A stretch of 64,000 bases of DNA from Oscillospiraceae bacterium (GTDB lineage: Bacteria > Bacillota_A > Clostridia > Oscillospirales > CAG-272). This document shows, piece by piece, positions 48,159 to 56,132 of this stretch. The position numbers and the translations under genes were made by a program. Within the stretch, counting starts at the first letter, position 1. Each line of letters starts with the position of its first letter. Location: contig SVUD01000002.1 in NCBI GenBank assembly GCA_015063445.1, positions 20,525-84,524 of the forward strand. Direction: 5' to 3'. The notes beneath the pieces were generated by a model. It was given only the letters and a program-made list of their open reading frames with translations, did no database searches and was not told the origin of the DNA.

Positions 48159-49603
48159 ATTTAAAAATGATAGCAAAGTTTTTGGGTACGGTGCTGCTGA
48201 TAGAAGCTATACTTCTCGTAGCGCCGCTCGCTGTCGCTCTTATATACGGAGAATCCGTTCTGCCGTATCTTATCACGATAGCGGCATTGCTTGCGGTCTT
48301 TCTCCCGACCAAGCTTCTGAAGCCCGAAAAAACAAGAATATTTGCCAAGGAAGGCTTCGTCTGCACGGCGCTTTCCTGGATACTTCTCTCCGCCTTCGGA
48401 GCAATTCCGTTCGTTATAAGCGGAGCGATACCAAATTATATCGACGCATTCTTTGAGACTGTATCGGGATTCACCACGACGGGAGCGTCCATTATCCCGG
48501 CAGGACAGATAGAGGGCATAGAATACGGCATACTCTTCTGGCGCAGCTTCACTCACTGGATAGGCGGTATGGGAATACTCGTCTTTATGCTCGCTCTTAT
48601 CCCTAAATCCGAGGGAAACGTCTTTCTTATGCGAGCTGAGGTTCCGGGTCCTCAAAAGGGAAAGCTCGTCCCGAAGCTTCGTGACAGCTCATTGATACTG
48701 TACGAAATATATCTCGCACTGACCGTTATGCAGATAATCGCTCTTTTATTTACGGGAATGCCTCTTTACGACTGCGTTGTAACCGCGTTCGGAACTATGG
48801 GTACAGGCGGATTTTCGGTTCTTAACGATTCCATTGCCGGTTATCATAATGTAGCTGCCGAGTGGATAATAACGATATTCCTGTTTCTCGCCGGAATTAA
48901 CTACAACATATATTTCTTCATCATAGTAAAAAAATTCTGCGACGTAAAGAAAAACGAGGAGCTGAGGACTTACACCCTTATAACTCTCGCCTCCGTTGGA
49001 CTTATCACGGCAAATCTTATGACGAAGATGGGCGCGGTTTATACAACCTTCGGCAAGGCTCTCAGGGACTCATTCTTCCAGGTCACGTCGATACTCTCCA
49101 CCGCCGGATTCACAACAGCAAGCTTTAACCTATGGCCGAACACCTCGCAGAGCATTCTTGTAATTCTCATGTTTATCGGCGCGTGTGCGGGCTCAACGGC
49201 GGGCGGCTTTAAAATCTCGCGCCTGCTCATCGTCTTAAAGAGCGCAAGACGAGATATAAGAAAATTCTTCAAGCCCAATTCGGTAAAGACGCTGAGACTT
49301 GACGGAGACTCTCTTTCCGAGGACACGGTAAAATCCGCGGTCAGCTATCTTGCCGTTTACATCGTATTTCTCTTCGCGGCGATACTTCTCGTATCGTTTG
49401 ACGGTAAGGACCTCGTGACCACCTCAACCTCGGTTATTGCCTGCTTCAATAATATAGGCCCCGCATTCGGCGAAGCCTTTGCTTCATACGCGTCATTCTC
49501 TTATTTCTCGAAAATAGTGCTTTCGTTCGTAATGCTCTTCGGCAGGCTTGAAATAATGCCAATGCTTATTCTTTTATCCCCGGGCACGTGGCAAAAAAAT
49601 TAA
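48155..49603 (+). CDS. trkH: Trk potassium channel subunit TrkH
   Basis: A 482-aa membrane protein with four selectivity-filter repeats: Thr-Thr-Gly-Ala-Ser, Met-Gly-Thr-Gly-Gly-Phe, Ser-Thr-Ala-Gly-Phe and Asn-Asn-Ile-Gly-Pro. With TrkA it forms the K+ uptake system. The end Leu-Ile-Leu-Leu-Ser-Pro-Gly-Thr-Trp matches the typical TrkH C-terminus. Confidence 0.95.
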   Translation: MNLKMIAKFLGTVLLIEAILLVAPLAVALIYGESVLPYLITIAALLAVFLPTKLLKPEKTRIFAKEGFVCTALSWILLSAFGAIPFVISGAIPNYIDAFFETVSGFTTTGASIIPAGQIEGIEYGILFWRSFTHWIGGMGILVFMLALIPKSEGNVFLMRAEVPGPQKGKLVPKLRDSSLILYEIYLALTVMQIIALLFTGMPLYDCVVTAFGTMGTGGFSVLNDSIAGYHNVAAEWIITIFLFLAGINYNIYFFIIVKKFCDVKKNEELRTYTLITLASVGLITANLMTKMGAVYTTFGKALRDSFFQVTSILSTAGFTTASFNLWPNTSQSILVILMFIGACAGSTAGGFKISRLLIVLKSARRDIRKFFKPNSVKTLRLDGDSLSEDTVKSAVSYLAVYIVFLFAAILLVSFDGKDLVTTSTSVIACFNNIGPAFGEAFASYASFSYFSKIVLSFVMLFGRLEIMPMLILLSPGTWQKN

Positions 49604-49650
49604 GCTTTTTATAATGACTTATGATTTTTCGGGTTTCAAAAAGCTTTTCT
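49603..49650 (+). terminator. possible terminator after trkH
   Basis: AAGCTTTTT just after the stop pairs with AAAAAGCTT about 28 bases later, followed by TTCTTG. The stem is weak and AT-rich. Confidence 0.35.
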
Positions 49651-49707
49651 TGCTCACGAGGGGTAAACTCGCAAAAAATTATTTTTTCACTTTTTTCTTA
49701 AAAACTA

Positions 49708-49736
49708 TTGCTTTTTTAAATATATTATGATAAAAT
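49708..49736 (+). promoter_or_regulatory. promoter of secG
   Basis: TTGCTT (49708-49713), 17 bp, TAAAAT (49731-49736), leader about 45 bases with GGAAGG before the ATG. Confidence 0.6.
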
Positions 49737-49788
49737 ATCATATATGCTATCGCCCGTAAGGGTATAAAACCATTGGAAGGAACAAAAA

Positions 49789-50097
49789 ATGTTAATACTT
49801 GAACTTATTCTTTTAAGCGTACTCCTTATTTGCGCGGTTGTTATTACGGCTGCGGTTGTGCTTCAGCAGTCTAACGAAGGTCTTTCCGGTTCTATTGCCG
49901 GTGGCTCAGAGACATATTACGGCAAGGACAAGTCCAATCAGAAGGGCAAGAAGCTCTTCAAGGTTACTCTTATCGCATGTATCATATTTGCGATTGCGGT
50001 TCTTGTAGTTTATATCATTCAGCCCGATTACTCTCAGACTCAGAATGACTGGCAGGGCTTGACTCAGTATTCGAATATTTTCAGCCATAAGCACTAA
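49789..50097 (+). CDS. secG: preprotein translocase subunit SecG
   Basis: A 102-aa protein with two membrane helices (about 3-25 and 60-84) and the SecG signature Val-Val-Leu-Gln-Gln-Ser-Asn-Glu-Gly-Leu-Ser-Gly between them, followed by Gly-Gly-Ser-Glu-Thr-Tyr-Tyr-Gly. It is the auxiliary subunit of SecYEG. secG upstream of rnr is a common Firmicutes order. The C-terminal tail after helix 2 is longer than usual. Confidence 0.92.
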   Translation: MLILELILLSVLLICAVVITAAVVLQQSNEGLSGSIAGGSETYYGKDKSNQKGKKLFKVTLIACIIFAIAVLVVYIIQPDYSQTQNDWQGLTQYSNIFSHKH

Positions 50098-50101
50098 TCA
50101 G

Positions 50102-50140
50102 CAAAAGGGTAGCTCAAAGGAGTTGCCCTTTGTTTTTTGT
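50102..50140 (+). terminator. terminator/attenuator between secG and rnr
   Basis: AAAGGGTAGCTC/GGAGTTGCCCTTT stem and TTTGTTTTTTG. It lies only 15 bases ahead of the rnr start, so it likely tunes secG-rnr read-through. Confidence 0.75.
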
Positions 50141-50154
50141 AAAGAAGGTAAAAA

Positions 50155-52254
50155 TTGAAAAACACAAATAAAAATTTCTCAAAGTTCACCTCGCGCTCTC
50201 AGCTGCGGCAAAAAAGAAAGAACGCCTTGCTTAAGGCGGTAGAGGAAACGGGCGTCGGCGCAAGGGCGGTCAAGGTGAAATTTACAGAGCAGCCCTATCC
50301 TCGCCGCTCTCAGAAAAGCGATATATACGCCGAGGGAATATTCCGTGAGAGCCGCTCGGGATACGGATTCGTTACCGTAGAGGGCTTAGAGAGGGATATA
50401 TTTATCCCCGAGTCAAACGTCGGAGCGGCTATCGGCGGAGATACCGTCGCTATAAAATATCATTCCTTCTTCTCCGCTCTCGGAGAGGAAAAGACCGAGG
50501 GCAGAATAACCGAAATTCTCGAATACGGCAAAAAGACGGTTGTCGGAACGGTTGATAATGACGTTGTCAGAATCGGCAGAAGACGCGTTAACCGTCTTTT
50601 CATAGACGTTGACGATTCTATGATAAAAAGGCGTATATTCGTGCGTGACGACGGCGGCGCTGTCCCGGGTGACAGAGTAATGGCAAAGCTTATAAGGGGC
50701 GGTGTCTATTCTTATGAAATGACCGCCGATATAGTATCCGTTTTCGGCAATGCCGAAAGCAAGGAGGCAAACTATCTTTCCATTCTTGAGGAATGCGAGA
50801 TAGATACCGATTTCAGTACCGAGGAGCTAAGACAGGCGGAACAAGCCGCAAGAGAGCCCATTTGCGACGATGGGCGTGTCGTTCGTAACGAAATAATATT
50901 CACGATTGACAGCGAAAGCGCAAAGGACCTCGACGACGCTATATCTCTTAAGGTCAACAGCGACGGTACTTATACGCTCGGCGTTCACATAGCCGACGTA
51001 TCTCACTACGTTAAAGAAAAAACCGCGCTTGACAGACTCGTTACCGCTCGCGGTACGAGCGTGTATTTTACCGACAAGGTCGTGCCGATGCTCCCCGAAA
51101 GCCTATCCAACGGAGCCTGCTCCTTGAACCCCGGGGAGAAAAAATACACGCTTTCGGCAATAATTACACTCTCCGAGGGCGGTGATATAATCGGCTGCGA
51201 TATCGAAAGAAGCATAATCGTATCAAAAATCAAGGGTATTTACTCGGAAATAAACGAAATTTGGAGCGGAGAGGCTAACGACTCGCTTGTTGCAAAATAC
51301 GGTGAATGCCTTGACACGCTGAGGGATATGCGTAAGCTTTACGAGCTTCTCGCAAAGAAAGCAAGGGCTCGAGGATACGTTGAGCTCGAAAGTCCCGAGG
51401 CAGAAATCCTGCTTGACGGAAACGGCGCCGTTTTAGACATCGTCAAGCGTGAGAGAGGCGATGCGGAAAAGATGATAGAGCAGTTTATGCTTACCGCAAA
51501 CGAGGCTGTGGCTACGCTTCTTTTCAATGCGGGTATCCCCTGCGTTTACAGAGTTCACGAGGATCCCCCGAAGGACAAATTCTCGGAATTTCTCACGTAT
51601 GCCTCAAACCTCGGTCTCGACTCTTATAAAATAAACGCGGATAACTGTCAGCCGCGCGAATTGGCAGAGCTTATAGAGGAAGCCTCAGAGCGCGGTATCG
51701 GAGAAGCGGTTTCGTACGCCTGCTTACGAGCTATGTCAAAGGCGGCTTACTCGGACGTCCGCCGCCGCCACTTCGGTCTCGGTATCGAAAATTACTGTCA
51801 TTTCACCTCTCCCATACGCCGTCTTTCAGACCTTGCGACTCACAGAATAATTAACAAGGTTATTTTCGAGGGCAAGGCAAAGGAAAAATACAAATCCTAC
51901 GCAAAGCGAGCCGCCGCCGCGGCAACCGACGCCGAGCTTCGCGCCCAGAATGCCGAAAGACGAATAGAAAACCTCTATAAAGTAATTTATATGAAGGAAA
52001 GAGTCGGAGAAATCTTCGAGGCAACGGTAAGCTCTGTTGCCACCTTCGGCATTTTTGCGACGCTCGAAAACACTTGCGAGGGACTTATCCCCATGTCAAC
52101 TCTCGAGGGCTCCTTCGTATACGACGAAAAAAACCTTACGGTAAGAGACAACAAAACGTTTTACAGAATAGGTGACAGACTCAGCGTAAGACTTGAGGAA
52201 GCGGATATGACTACGGGAAAGCTCCGCTTCTCGCTTCTTGGCAAAATCTGTTAA
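50155..52254 (+). CDS. rnr: ribonuclease R
   Basis: A 699-aa 3'-5' exoribonuclease. The start is TTG 50155, with AGAAGG 8 bases upstream. Order: basic N-terminus, cold-shock-like RNA-binding region (Gly-Ile-Phe-Arg-Glu-Ser-Arg-Ser-Gly-Tyr-Gly-Phe-Val), RNB catalytic domain with Asp-Ser-Glu-Ser-Ala-Lys-Asp-Leu-Asp-Asp-Ala, His-Ile-Ala-Asp-Val-Ser-His-Tyr and Ala-Tyr-Ser-Asp near residue 527, then a C-terminal S1 domain. It degrades structured RNA. smpB/ssrA, often next to rnr, are not here. Confidence 0.93.
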   Translation: MKNTNKNFSKFTSRSQLRQKRKNALLKAVEETGVGARAVKVKFTEQPYPRRSQKSDIYAEGIFRESRSGYGFVTVEGLERDIFIPESNVGAAIGGDTVAIKYHSFFSALGEEKTEGRITEILEYGKKTVVGTVDNDVVRIGRRRVNRLFIDVDDSMIKRRIFVRDDGGAVPGDRVMAKLIRGGVYSYEMTADIVSVFGNAESKEANYLSILEECEIDTDFSTEELRQAEQAAREPICDDGRVVRNEIIFTIDSESAKDLDDAISLKVNSDGTYTLGVHIADVSHYVKEKTALDRLVTARGTSVYFTDKVVPMLPESLSNGACSLNPGEKKYTLSAIITLSEGGDIIGCDIERSIIVSKIKGIYSEINEIWSGEANDSLVAKYGECLDTLRDMRKLYELLAKKARARGYVELESPEAEILLDGNGAVLDIVKRERGDAEKMIEQFMLTANEAVATLLFNAGIPCVYRVHEDPPKDKFSEFLTYASNLGLDSYKINADNCQPRELAELIEEASERGIGEAVSYACLRAMSKAAYSDVRRRHFGLGIENYCHFTSPIRRLSDLATHRIINKVIFEGKAKEKYKSYAKRAAAAATDAELRAQNAERRIENLYKVIYMKERVGEIFEATVSSVATFGIFATLENTCEGLIPMSTLEGSFVYDEKNLTVRDNKTFYRIGDRLSVRLEEADMTTGKLRFSLLGKIC

Positions 52255-52267
52255 GGTGAATAATAAT

Positions 52268-53110
52268 ATGACTTCAAAAATCAGATTCGTTGTGGCAATA
52301 GATATGCTTTTTCTTCTGTTGCTGATTCTCTCTGGCTCAAGCGTGGGCATAACAAGCGAGATTTTATACTATCTTGCTTTTATAGGTCCTGTCGGTTTGG
52401 CTATTAATTACGTTTACAACCCCGGCAAAAGCTCACACGTATCGGCAGATGAGGTGAAAAAAGCGATGCTTGATGACCTAAAGAGTGATTTTTCGCTCAC
52501 GAAAGAGAATGCCCTCTTCACTCTTCCCCTCATTGTTCCCACTATCATAATGGTTTTAGGCGTTTCGCTGATAACCTCTCTTTTTATGAATTTTTTGGGA
52601 TACAGCGACCCGAGCGTATTCGATGAGCCGTTTGCGTTAGCCGTAATTACACACGCTCTCATACCCGCAATACTCGAGGAGCTTCTTTTCAGATTTGCTC
52701 CTATTAAAATACTGTCGGAGAACAAGAAAACTGCTTTGCTCGTTTCATCGGTAATGTTTGCGTTTGCGCACGCAAATCTCTTCAGGATACCCTACGCCCT
52801 CGTTGCGGGATTTATATTCTCGGCAATTTATATGCTTACCGGCAGCATTCTCCCCTCAATGCTGATCCATTTTCTTAACAATCTCTTCTCTCTTTTATCC
52901 ATTTACGGATATATTAAGCTTTACTTATACTACCCCATAGTTTTCGTTTTGTTTATCACCTCGGTAATCTTTATATACAAAAAAAGAAAGCATTACGTAA
53001 ATAAAATAACCGAGCTTTTGCAAAGTGAAGAAAAAGTCAAGCTTTCGTATCATCCTCTCATCTTTATAGGAACGTCTTTGGTTTTGGCTATTTCATTGCT
53101 TTTTGCATAA
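52268..53110 (+). CDS. CPBP-family intramembrane metalloprotease
   Basis: A 280-aa membrane protein with about eight helices. The start is ATG 52268, after AAGGTGA. Abi/CPBP motifs are Glu-Glu-Leu-Leu-Phe-Arg (motif 1), Phe-Ala-His-Ala-Asn (motif 2) and His-Phe-Leu-Asn-Asn (motif 3), giving the Glu and His residues for a glutamic/metallo-type active site as in Rce1. Targets are unknown. It follows rnr by 13 bases. Confidence 0.87.
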   Translation: MTSKIRFVVAIDMLFLLLLILSGSSVGITSEILYYLAFIGPVGLAINYVYNPGKSSHVSADEVKKAMLDDLKSDFSLTKENALFTLPLIVPTIIMVLGVSLITSLFMNFLGYSDPSVFDEPFALAVITHALIPAILEELLFRFAPIKILSENKKTALLVSSVMFAFAHANLFRIPYALVAGFIFSAIYMLTGSILPSMLIHFLNNLFSLLSIYGYIKLYLYYPIVFVLFITSVIFIYKKRKHYVNKITELLQSEEKVKLSYHPLIFIGTSLVLAISLLFA

Positions 53111-53145
53111 TATGACAACAACACTTTACATTAACGGAGTTTTTT

Positions 53146-53604
53146 ATGAACAGCGAACAGGATATAGAATTTATGCAGCTCGCCATTGATGAGGCAAAGC
53201 TTGCCGAAGAAGAGGACGAAGTGCCGATAGGCGCCGTTATAGTGCGAAACGGCAAGATTATAGCAAAGGCTCATAACAGGCGTGAAAATTCAAAATGCGC
53301 GACTCATCACGCCGAAATACTTGCAATTGAGGAGGCGTGCCGTACCCTCGGCGGCTGGAGACTTCCCGAAACCACGATATACGTAACCCTCGAGCCGTGC
53401 GCTATGTGCGCGGGCGCAATAATCAACGCAAGGATAGAAAACGTCGTTTACGGCGCTCCCGATATACGCTTCGGAGCTTTCGGCTCGCTTATAGACTTAT
53501 CACAAATACCTCTCAACCACAAGCCTGAAATAAGACGCTTTGTTCGCTCCGACGAATGCAAAAATCTTCTCGGTGAATATTTTAAGAAGAAAAGAAAAAA
53601 ATAA
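53146..53604 (+). CDS. tadA: tRNA-specific adenosine deaminase
   Basis: A 152-aa zinc deaminase that converts A34 to inosine in tRNA-Arg(ACG). The catalytic site is Cys-Ala-Thr-His-His-Ala-Glu-Ile and Pro-Cys-Ala-Met-Cys-Ala-Gly-Ala (His, Glu, two Cys). The opening Glu-Asp-Glu-Val-Pro-Ile-Gly-Ala-Val and Tyr-Gly-Ala-Pro-Asp are typical of TadA over cytidine deaminases. GGAG lies 9 bases upstream. Confidence 0.95.
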   Translation: MNSEQDIEFMQLAIDEAKLAEEEDEVPIGAVIVRNGKIIAKAHNRRENSKCATHHAEILAIEEACRTLGGWRLPETTIYVTLEPCAMCAGAIINARIENVVYGAPDIRFGAFGSLIDLSQIPLNHKPEIRRFVRSDECKNLLGEYFKKKRKK

Positions 53605-53626
53605 TATTGGCTAAGCAAAACCTTAC

Positions 53627-53662
53627 ACGTCCTCGGTGTTATTGCCGAGGGCGTTTCTTTTT
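53627..53662 (+). terminator. terminator after tadA
   Basis: A ten-bp stem ACGTCCTCGG/CCGAGGGCGT with TGTTATTG loop, then TTTCTTTTT. Confidence 0.85.
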
Positions 53663-53685
53663 ACCAAATCAAAGGATGAATAAAA

Positions 53686-54774
53686 ATGAAAATAACACAC
53701 GTAATAAGCGACAGCAACGTTGGCGGCGCGGGTATACTTCTCTCCTCTCTCGTAAACGAGCTAAAAAACGACTTTGAATTTGAAATAATAATTCCTATGG
53801 GCTCTTCTCTTCTCTCAAGACTTCCCGACGGAGTAAAAATAACCTCTCTTCCCATAATCCCCGACAGAAGCTTTTCCGCCCGTGACGTTTCTCTCTTCCG
53901 CGACTATTTTAAGGATAACCCTGCGGATATAATCCATACGCACGCCTCCCTCTCCGCAAGACTCGGCGGTAAGCTTTCGGGTATCAAGCGCTGCATTTCC
54001 ACCAGGCACTGCGCTCACCCCGAGGCAAAGGTCAAAAAGATGTCTCTTCCCAAGCGATATTTATACGAGACTTCCACCGACCTTACGGTTTCGACAGCCG
54101 ATTTCGCCGCCAAAAATCTTGTTGACTCGGGCATAAGAAAAGAAAAAATCATAACTATAAAAAACGGTTCAAGAGACGTCTCCGACATCAAAAAGCAGAA
54201 CACGTTTTCGCTTTACGAGGCGCTCGGGATACCCAAGGAAAGAAAAATCATCGGCTCTGTTGCCAGGCTTGAAAAAATCAAGGGTCAGGACCTTGTTTTG
54301 CGCTCGGCAAAGGAGGTTTTGAAATTTTTTCCCGATACGCATTTTGTTTTTGTCGGCTCGGGCTCTATGGAGGACGAATACAAAAAAATGTCGGCTCGGC
54401 TCGGTATAGACAAAAACGTAAGCTTCACGGGGTACGTCGAGCGTCCCGAGCTTTATCAGAAGGACTTTTATATTAACGTCAACTCTTCGCGCGGAACGGA
54501 GACCTCTTCTCTTGCGACGAGCGAATGTATGTCTCTCGGAATACCGACGGTAGCCTCTGCCTTCGGCGGCAATACCGAAATGATAAAGGGGGGTGAAAAC
54601 GGACTTATTTTCAGCACCGACAACGTTTTCTCTCTCACCGGCGCATTACTCGACCTTCTTGAAGACGAGGAGCTTTACAAAAGGCTTTGCCTCGGGGCAA
54701 GAGAAAGCTTTGAGAAGAGCTTTTCCTTGCCGATGATGTCCGAAAAATACAAAAAAATGTATCTTTCCATCTGA
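53686..54774 (+). CDS. GT4-type glycosyltransferase
   Basis: A 362-aa GT-B enzyme. N-terminal Gly-Gly-Ala-Gly donor-loop, mid-region Gly-Ser-Val-Ala-Arg-Leu-Glu and Lys-Gly-Gln-Asp, then the GT4 signature Glu-x7-Glu as Glu-Thr-Ser-Ser-Leu-Ala-Thr-Ser-Glu followed by Gly-Ile-Pro-Thr-Val-Ala-Ser. It probably transfers a nucleotide-sugar to a cell-surface glycan precursor. The neighbouring O-antigen-ligase-like gene at 56.1 kb supports a surface polysaccharide role, though rimM-trmD lie between. Confidence 0.83.
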   Translation: MKITHVISDSNVGGAGILLSSLVNELKNDFEFEIIIPMGSSLLSRLPDGVKITSLPIIPDRSFSARDVSLFRDYFKDNPADIIHTHASLSARLGGKLSGIKRCISTRHCAHPEAKVKKMSLPKRYLYETSTDLTVSTADFAAKNLVDSGIRKEKIITIKNGSRDVSDIKKQNTFSLYEALGIPKERKIIGSVARLEKIKGQDLVLRSAKEVLKFFPDTHFVFVGSGSMEDEYKKMSARLGIDKNVSFTGYVERPELYQKDFYINVNSSRGTETSSLATSECMSLGIPTVASAFGGNTEMIKGGENGLIFSTDNVFSLTGALLDLLEDEELYKRLCLGARESFEKSFSLPMMSEKYKKMYLSI

Positions 54775-54822
54775 ATAACCGACTTAATTACGTGCGCGCG
54801 GCGTTTATTTAATATAAAAAGA

Positions 54823-54852
54823 TTGACTTTTAGCGGGCATTTATGGTAGAAT
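54823..54852 (+). promoter_or_regulatory. promoter of rimM-trmD, positioned for a leaderless mRNA
   Basis: TTGACT (54823-54828), 18 bp, TAGAAT (54847-54852). The predicted +1 falls at about 54859, the A of the rimM ATG. No ribosome site is seen before rimM. Confidence 0.65.
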
Positions 54853-54858
54853 ATGCTT

Positions 54859-55368
54859 ATGCTAAAAGAATATTTGGAATGCGGAAGGATCGTTGGCGCG
54901 CACGGCGTCAAGGGTCTTATGAAGGTTGAAAGCTGGTGCGACTCTCCAAAAATCCTCGCTGCGCAAAAGCGTGTTTTCCTCGCCGAAAAGGACGGCTTTA
55001 AGGAAGTGAGTGTTGAGAGCGCGTCGGTATCGGGCCCGCTCGTTCTTATGGGACTTTCGGGTTATCTTAACAGAGAAACGGTACAGGGTATGAAGAACAC
55101 CGTTCTTTATCTTAAAAGAGAGGATATCCCTCTCAAAAAGGGCGCGGTTCTCCTTGCCGATATAATAGGACTTGAGGTCAAGGATTTTAACAGCGGTGAG
55201 GTTCTCGGAAGGGTTAAGGACATAACCGACGCTCCCCGCTCTCGCATCTACGTTATCGAGGCTTCGGACGGAAAAGAGGTCCTGATGCCCGACGTTAAAG
55301 AATTCATCAAGGAGATAAATATCGAAGAGGGCGTATTCGTTACACCCATACCCGGATTTTTTGACTGA
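54859..55368 (+). CDS. rimM: ribosome maturation factor RimM
   Basis: A 169-aa two-domain protein that binds S19 and helps mature the 30S head. Opening Glu-Cys-Gly-Arg-Ile-Val-Gly-Ala-His-Gly-Val-Lys-Gly is the RimM signature; the PRC-barrel half has Val-Lys-Asp-Ile-Thr-Asp and ends Glu-Glu-Gly-Val-Phe-Val-Thr-Pro-Ile-Pro-Gly-Phe. Start choice: ATG 54859, because the promoter puts transcription start there; ATG 54853, two codons upstream, overlaps the -10 end and would not be in the message. trmD starts 2 bases after the stop. Confidence 0.93.
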   Translation: MLKEYLECGRIVGAHGVKGLMKVESWCDSPKILAAQKRVFLAEKDGFKEVSVESASVSGPLVLMGLSGYLNRETVQGMKNTVLYLKREDIPLKKGAVLLADIIGLEVKDFNSGEVLGRVKDITDAPRSRIYVIEASDGKEVLMPDVKEFIKEINIEEGVFVTPIPGFFD

Positions 55369-55370
55369 AT

Positions 55371-56132
55371 ATGAAATTTCACGTTATGACTCTGTTCCCC
55401 TCTCTTGTCGAAAACGTTCTTGGCGAGAGTATAATCGGCAGAGCGATAAAGGAAGGAATAATAAATCTCTCGACCTACGATATAAGAGATTTTTCCACCG
55501 ATAAGCACAGAAAAACAGACGACACTCCATTTGGCGGCGGAATGGGTATGGTTATGACCTGCCAGCCGATATTCGACTGCTACGAGGAGGTCAGAAAAAA
55601 CGTTGCCGAGGGAGCTTCGGTGAAGGTTATATATATGTCCCCAAAGGGCAGAATGTTCAATCACTCGGTAGCAAAGGAGCTTTCGGAATACGACGAGCTC
55701 GTCTTTCTCTGCGGTCACTACGAGGGCGTGGACCAGCGCGCGATAGACCATCTCGGGTGCGACGAGATCTCGATAGGAGATTACGTGCTTACGGGCGGAG
55801 AGATTCCCGCCTGTATCGTGATAGACGCAACGTCAAGGCTTATCGACGGCGTACTTGCCTCAAAGGAATGCTATGAGGACGAATCGGTTGCCTCGGGAAT
55901 ACTCGAGTATCCGCAGTACACGAAGCCGAGAAGCTTCCGCGGACTTGACGTGCCCGAAATACTTCTTTCGGGCGACCATAAAAAAATAGACAGATGGCGG
56001 CTCGAGAAATCGGTCGAAATCACTCGTGAAAGACGTCCGGACCTTCTCGCCCTGCACCCCGAATTTGAAGAGGCGCTTAAGCCTCGTGAAAAGAAAAAGA
56101 AAAGAAGAAAGGCTGTTGAATCCTCAGAATGA
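55371..56132 (+). CDS. trmD: tRNA (guanine-N1-)-methyltransferase
   Basis: A 253-aa SPOUT enzyme that methylates G37. Signature Asp-Asp-Thr-Pro-Phe-Gly-Gly-Gly-Met-Gly-Met-Val, the knot segment Cys-Gly-His-Tyr-Glu-Gly-Val-Asp-Gln-Arg and Ile-Gly-Asp-Tyr-Val-Leu-Thr-Gly-Gly-Glu. rimM-trmD is the standard order; rpsP and rplS, usually flanking them, are absent here. Stop overlaps the next start (ATGA). Confidence 0.96.
   Translation: MKFHVMTLFPSLVENVLGESIIGRAIKEGIINLSTYDIRDFSTDKHRKTDDTPFGGGMGMVMTCQPIFDCYEEVRKNVAEGASVKVIYMSPKGRMFNHSVAKELSEYDELVFLCGHYEGVDQRAIDHLGCDEISIGDYVLTGGEIPACIVIDATSRLIDGVLASKECYEDESVASGILEYPQYTKPRSFRGLDVPEILLSGDHKKIDRWRLEKSVEITRERRPDLLALHPEFEEALKPREKKKKRRKAVESSE

Noticed and set aside
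49603..49788. Riboswitch ahead of secG
   Set aside because: Only a weak AT-rich stem and a promoter are seen; no conserved aptamer elements.
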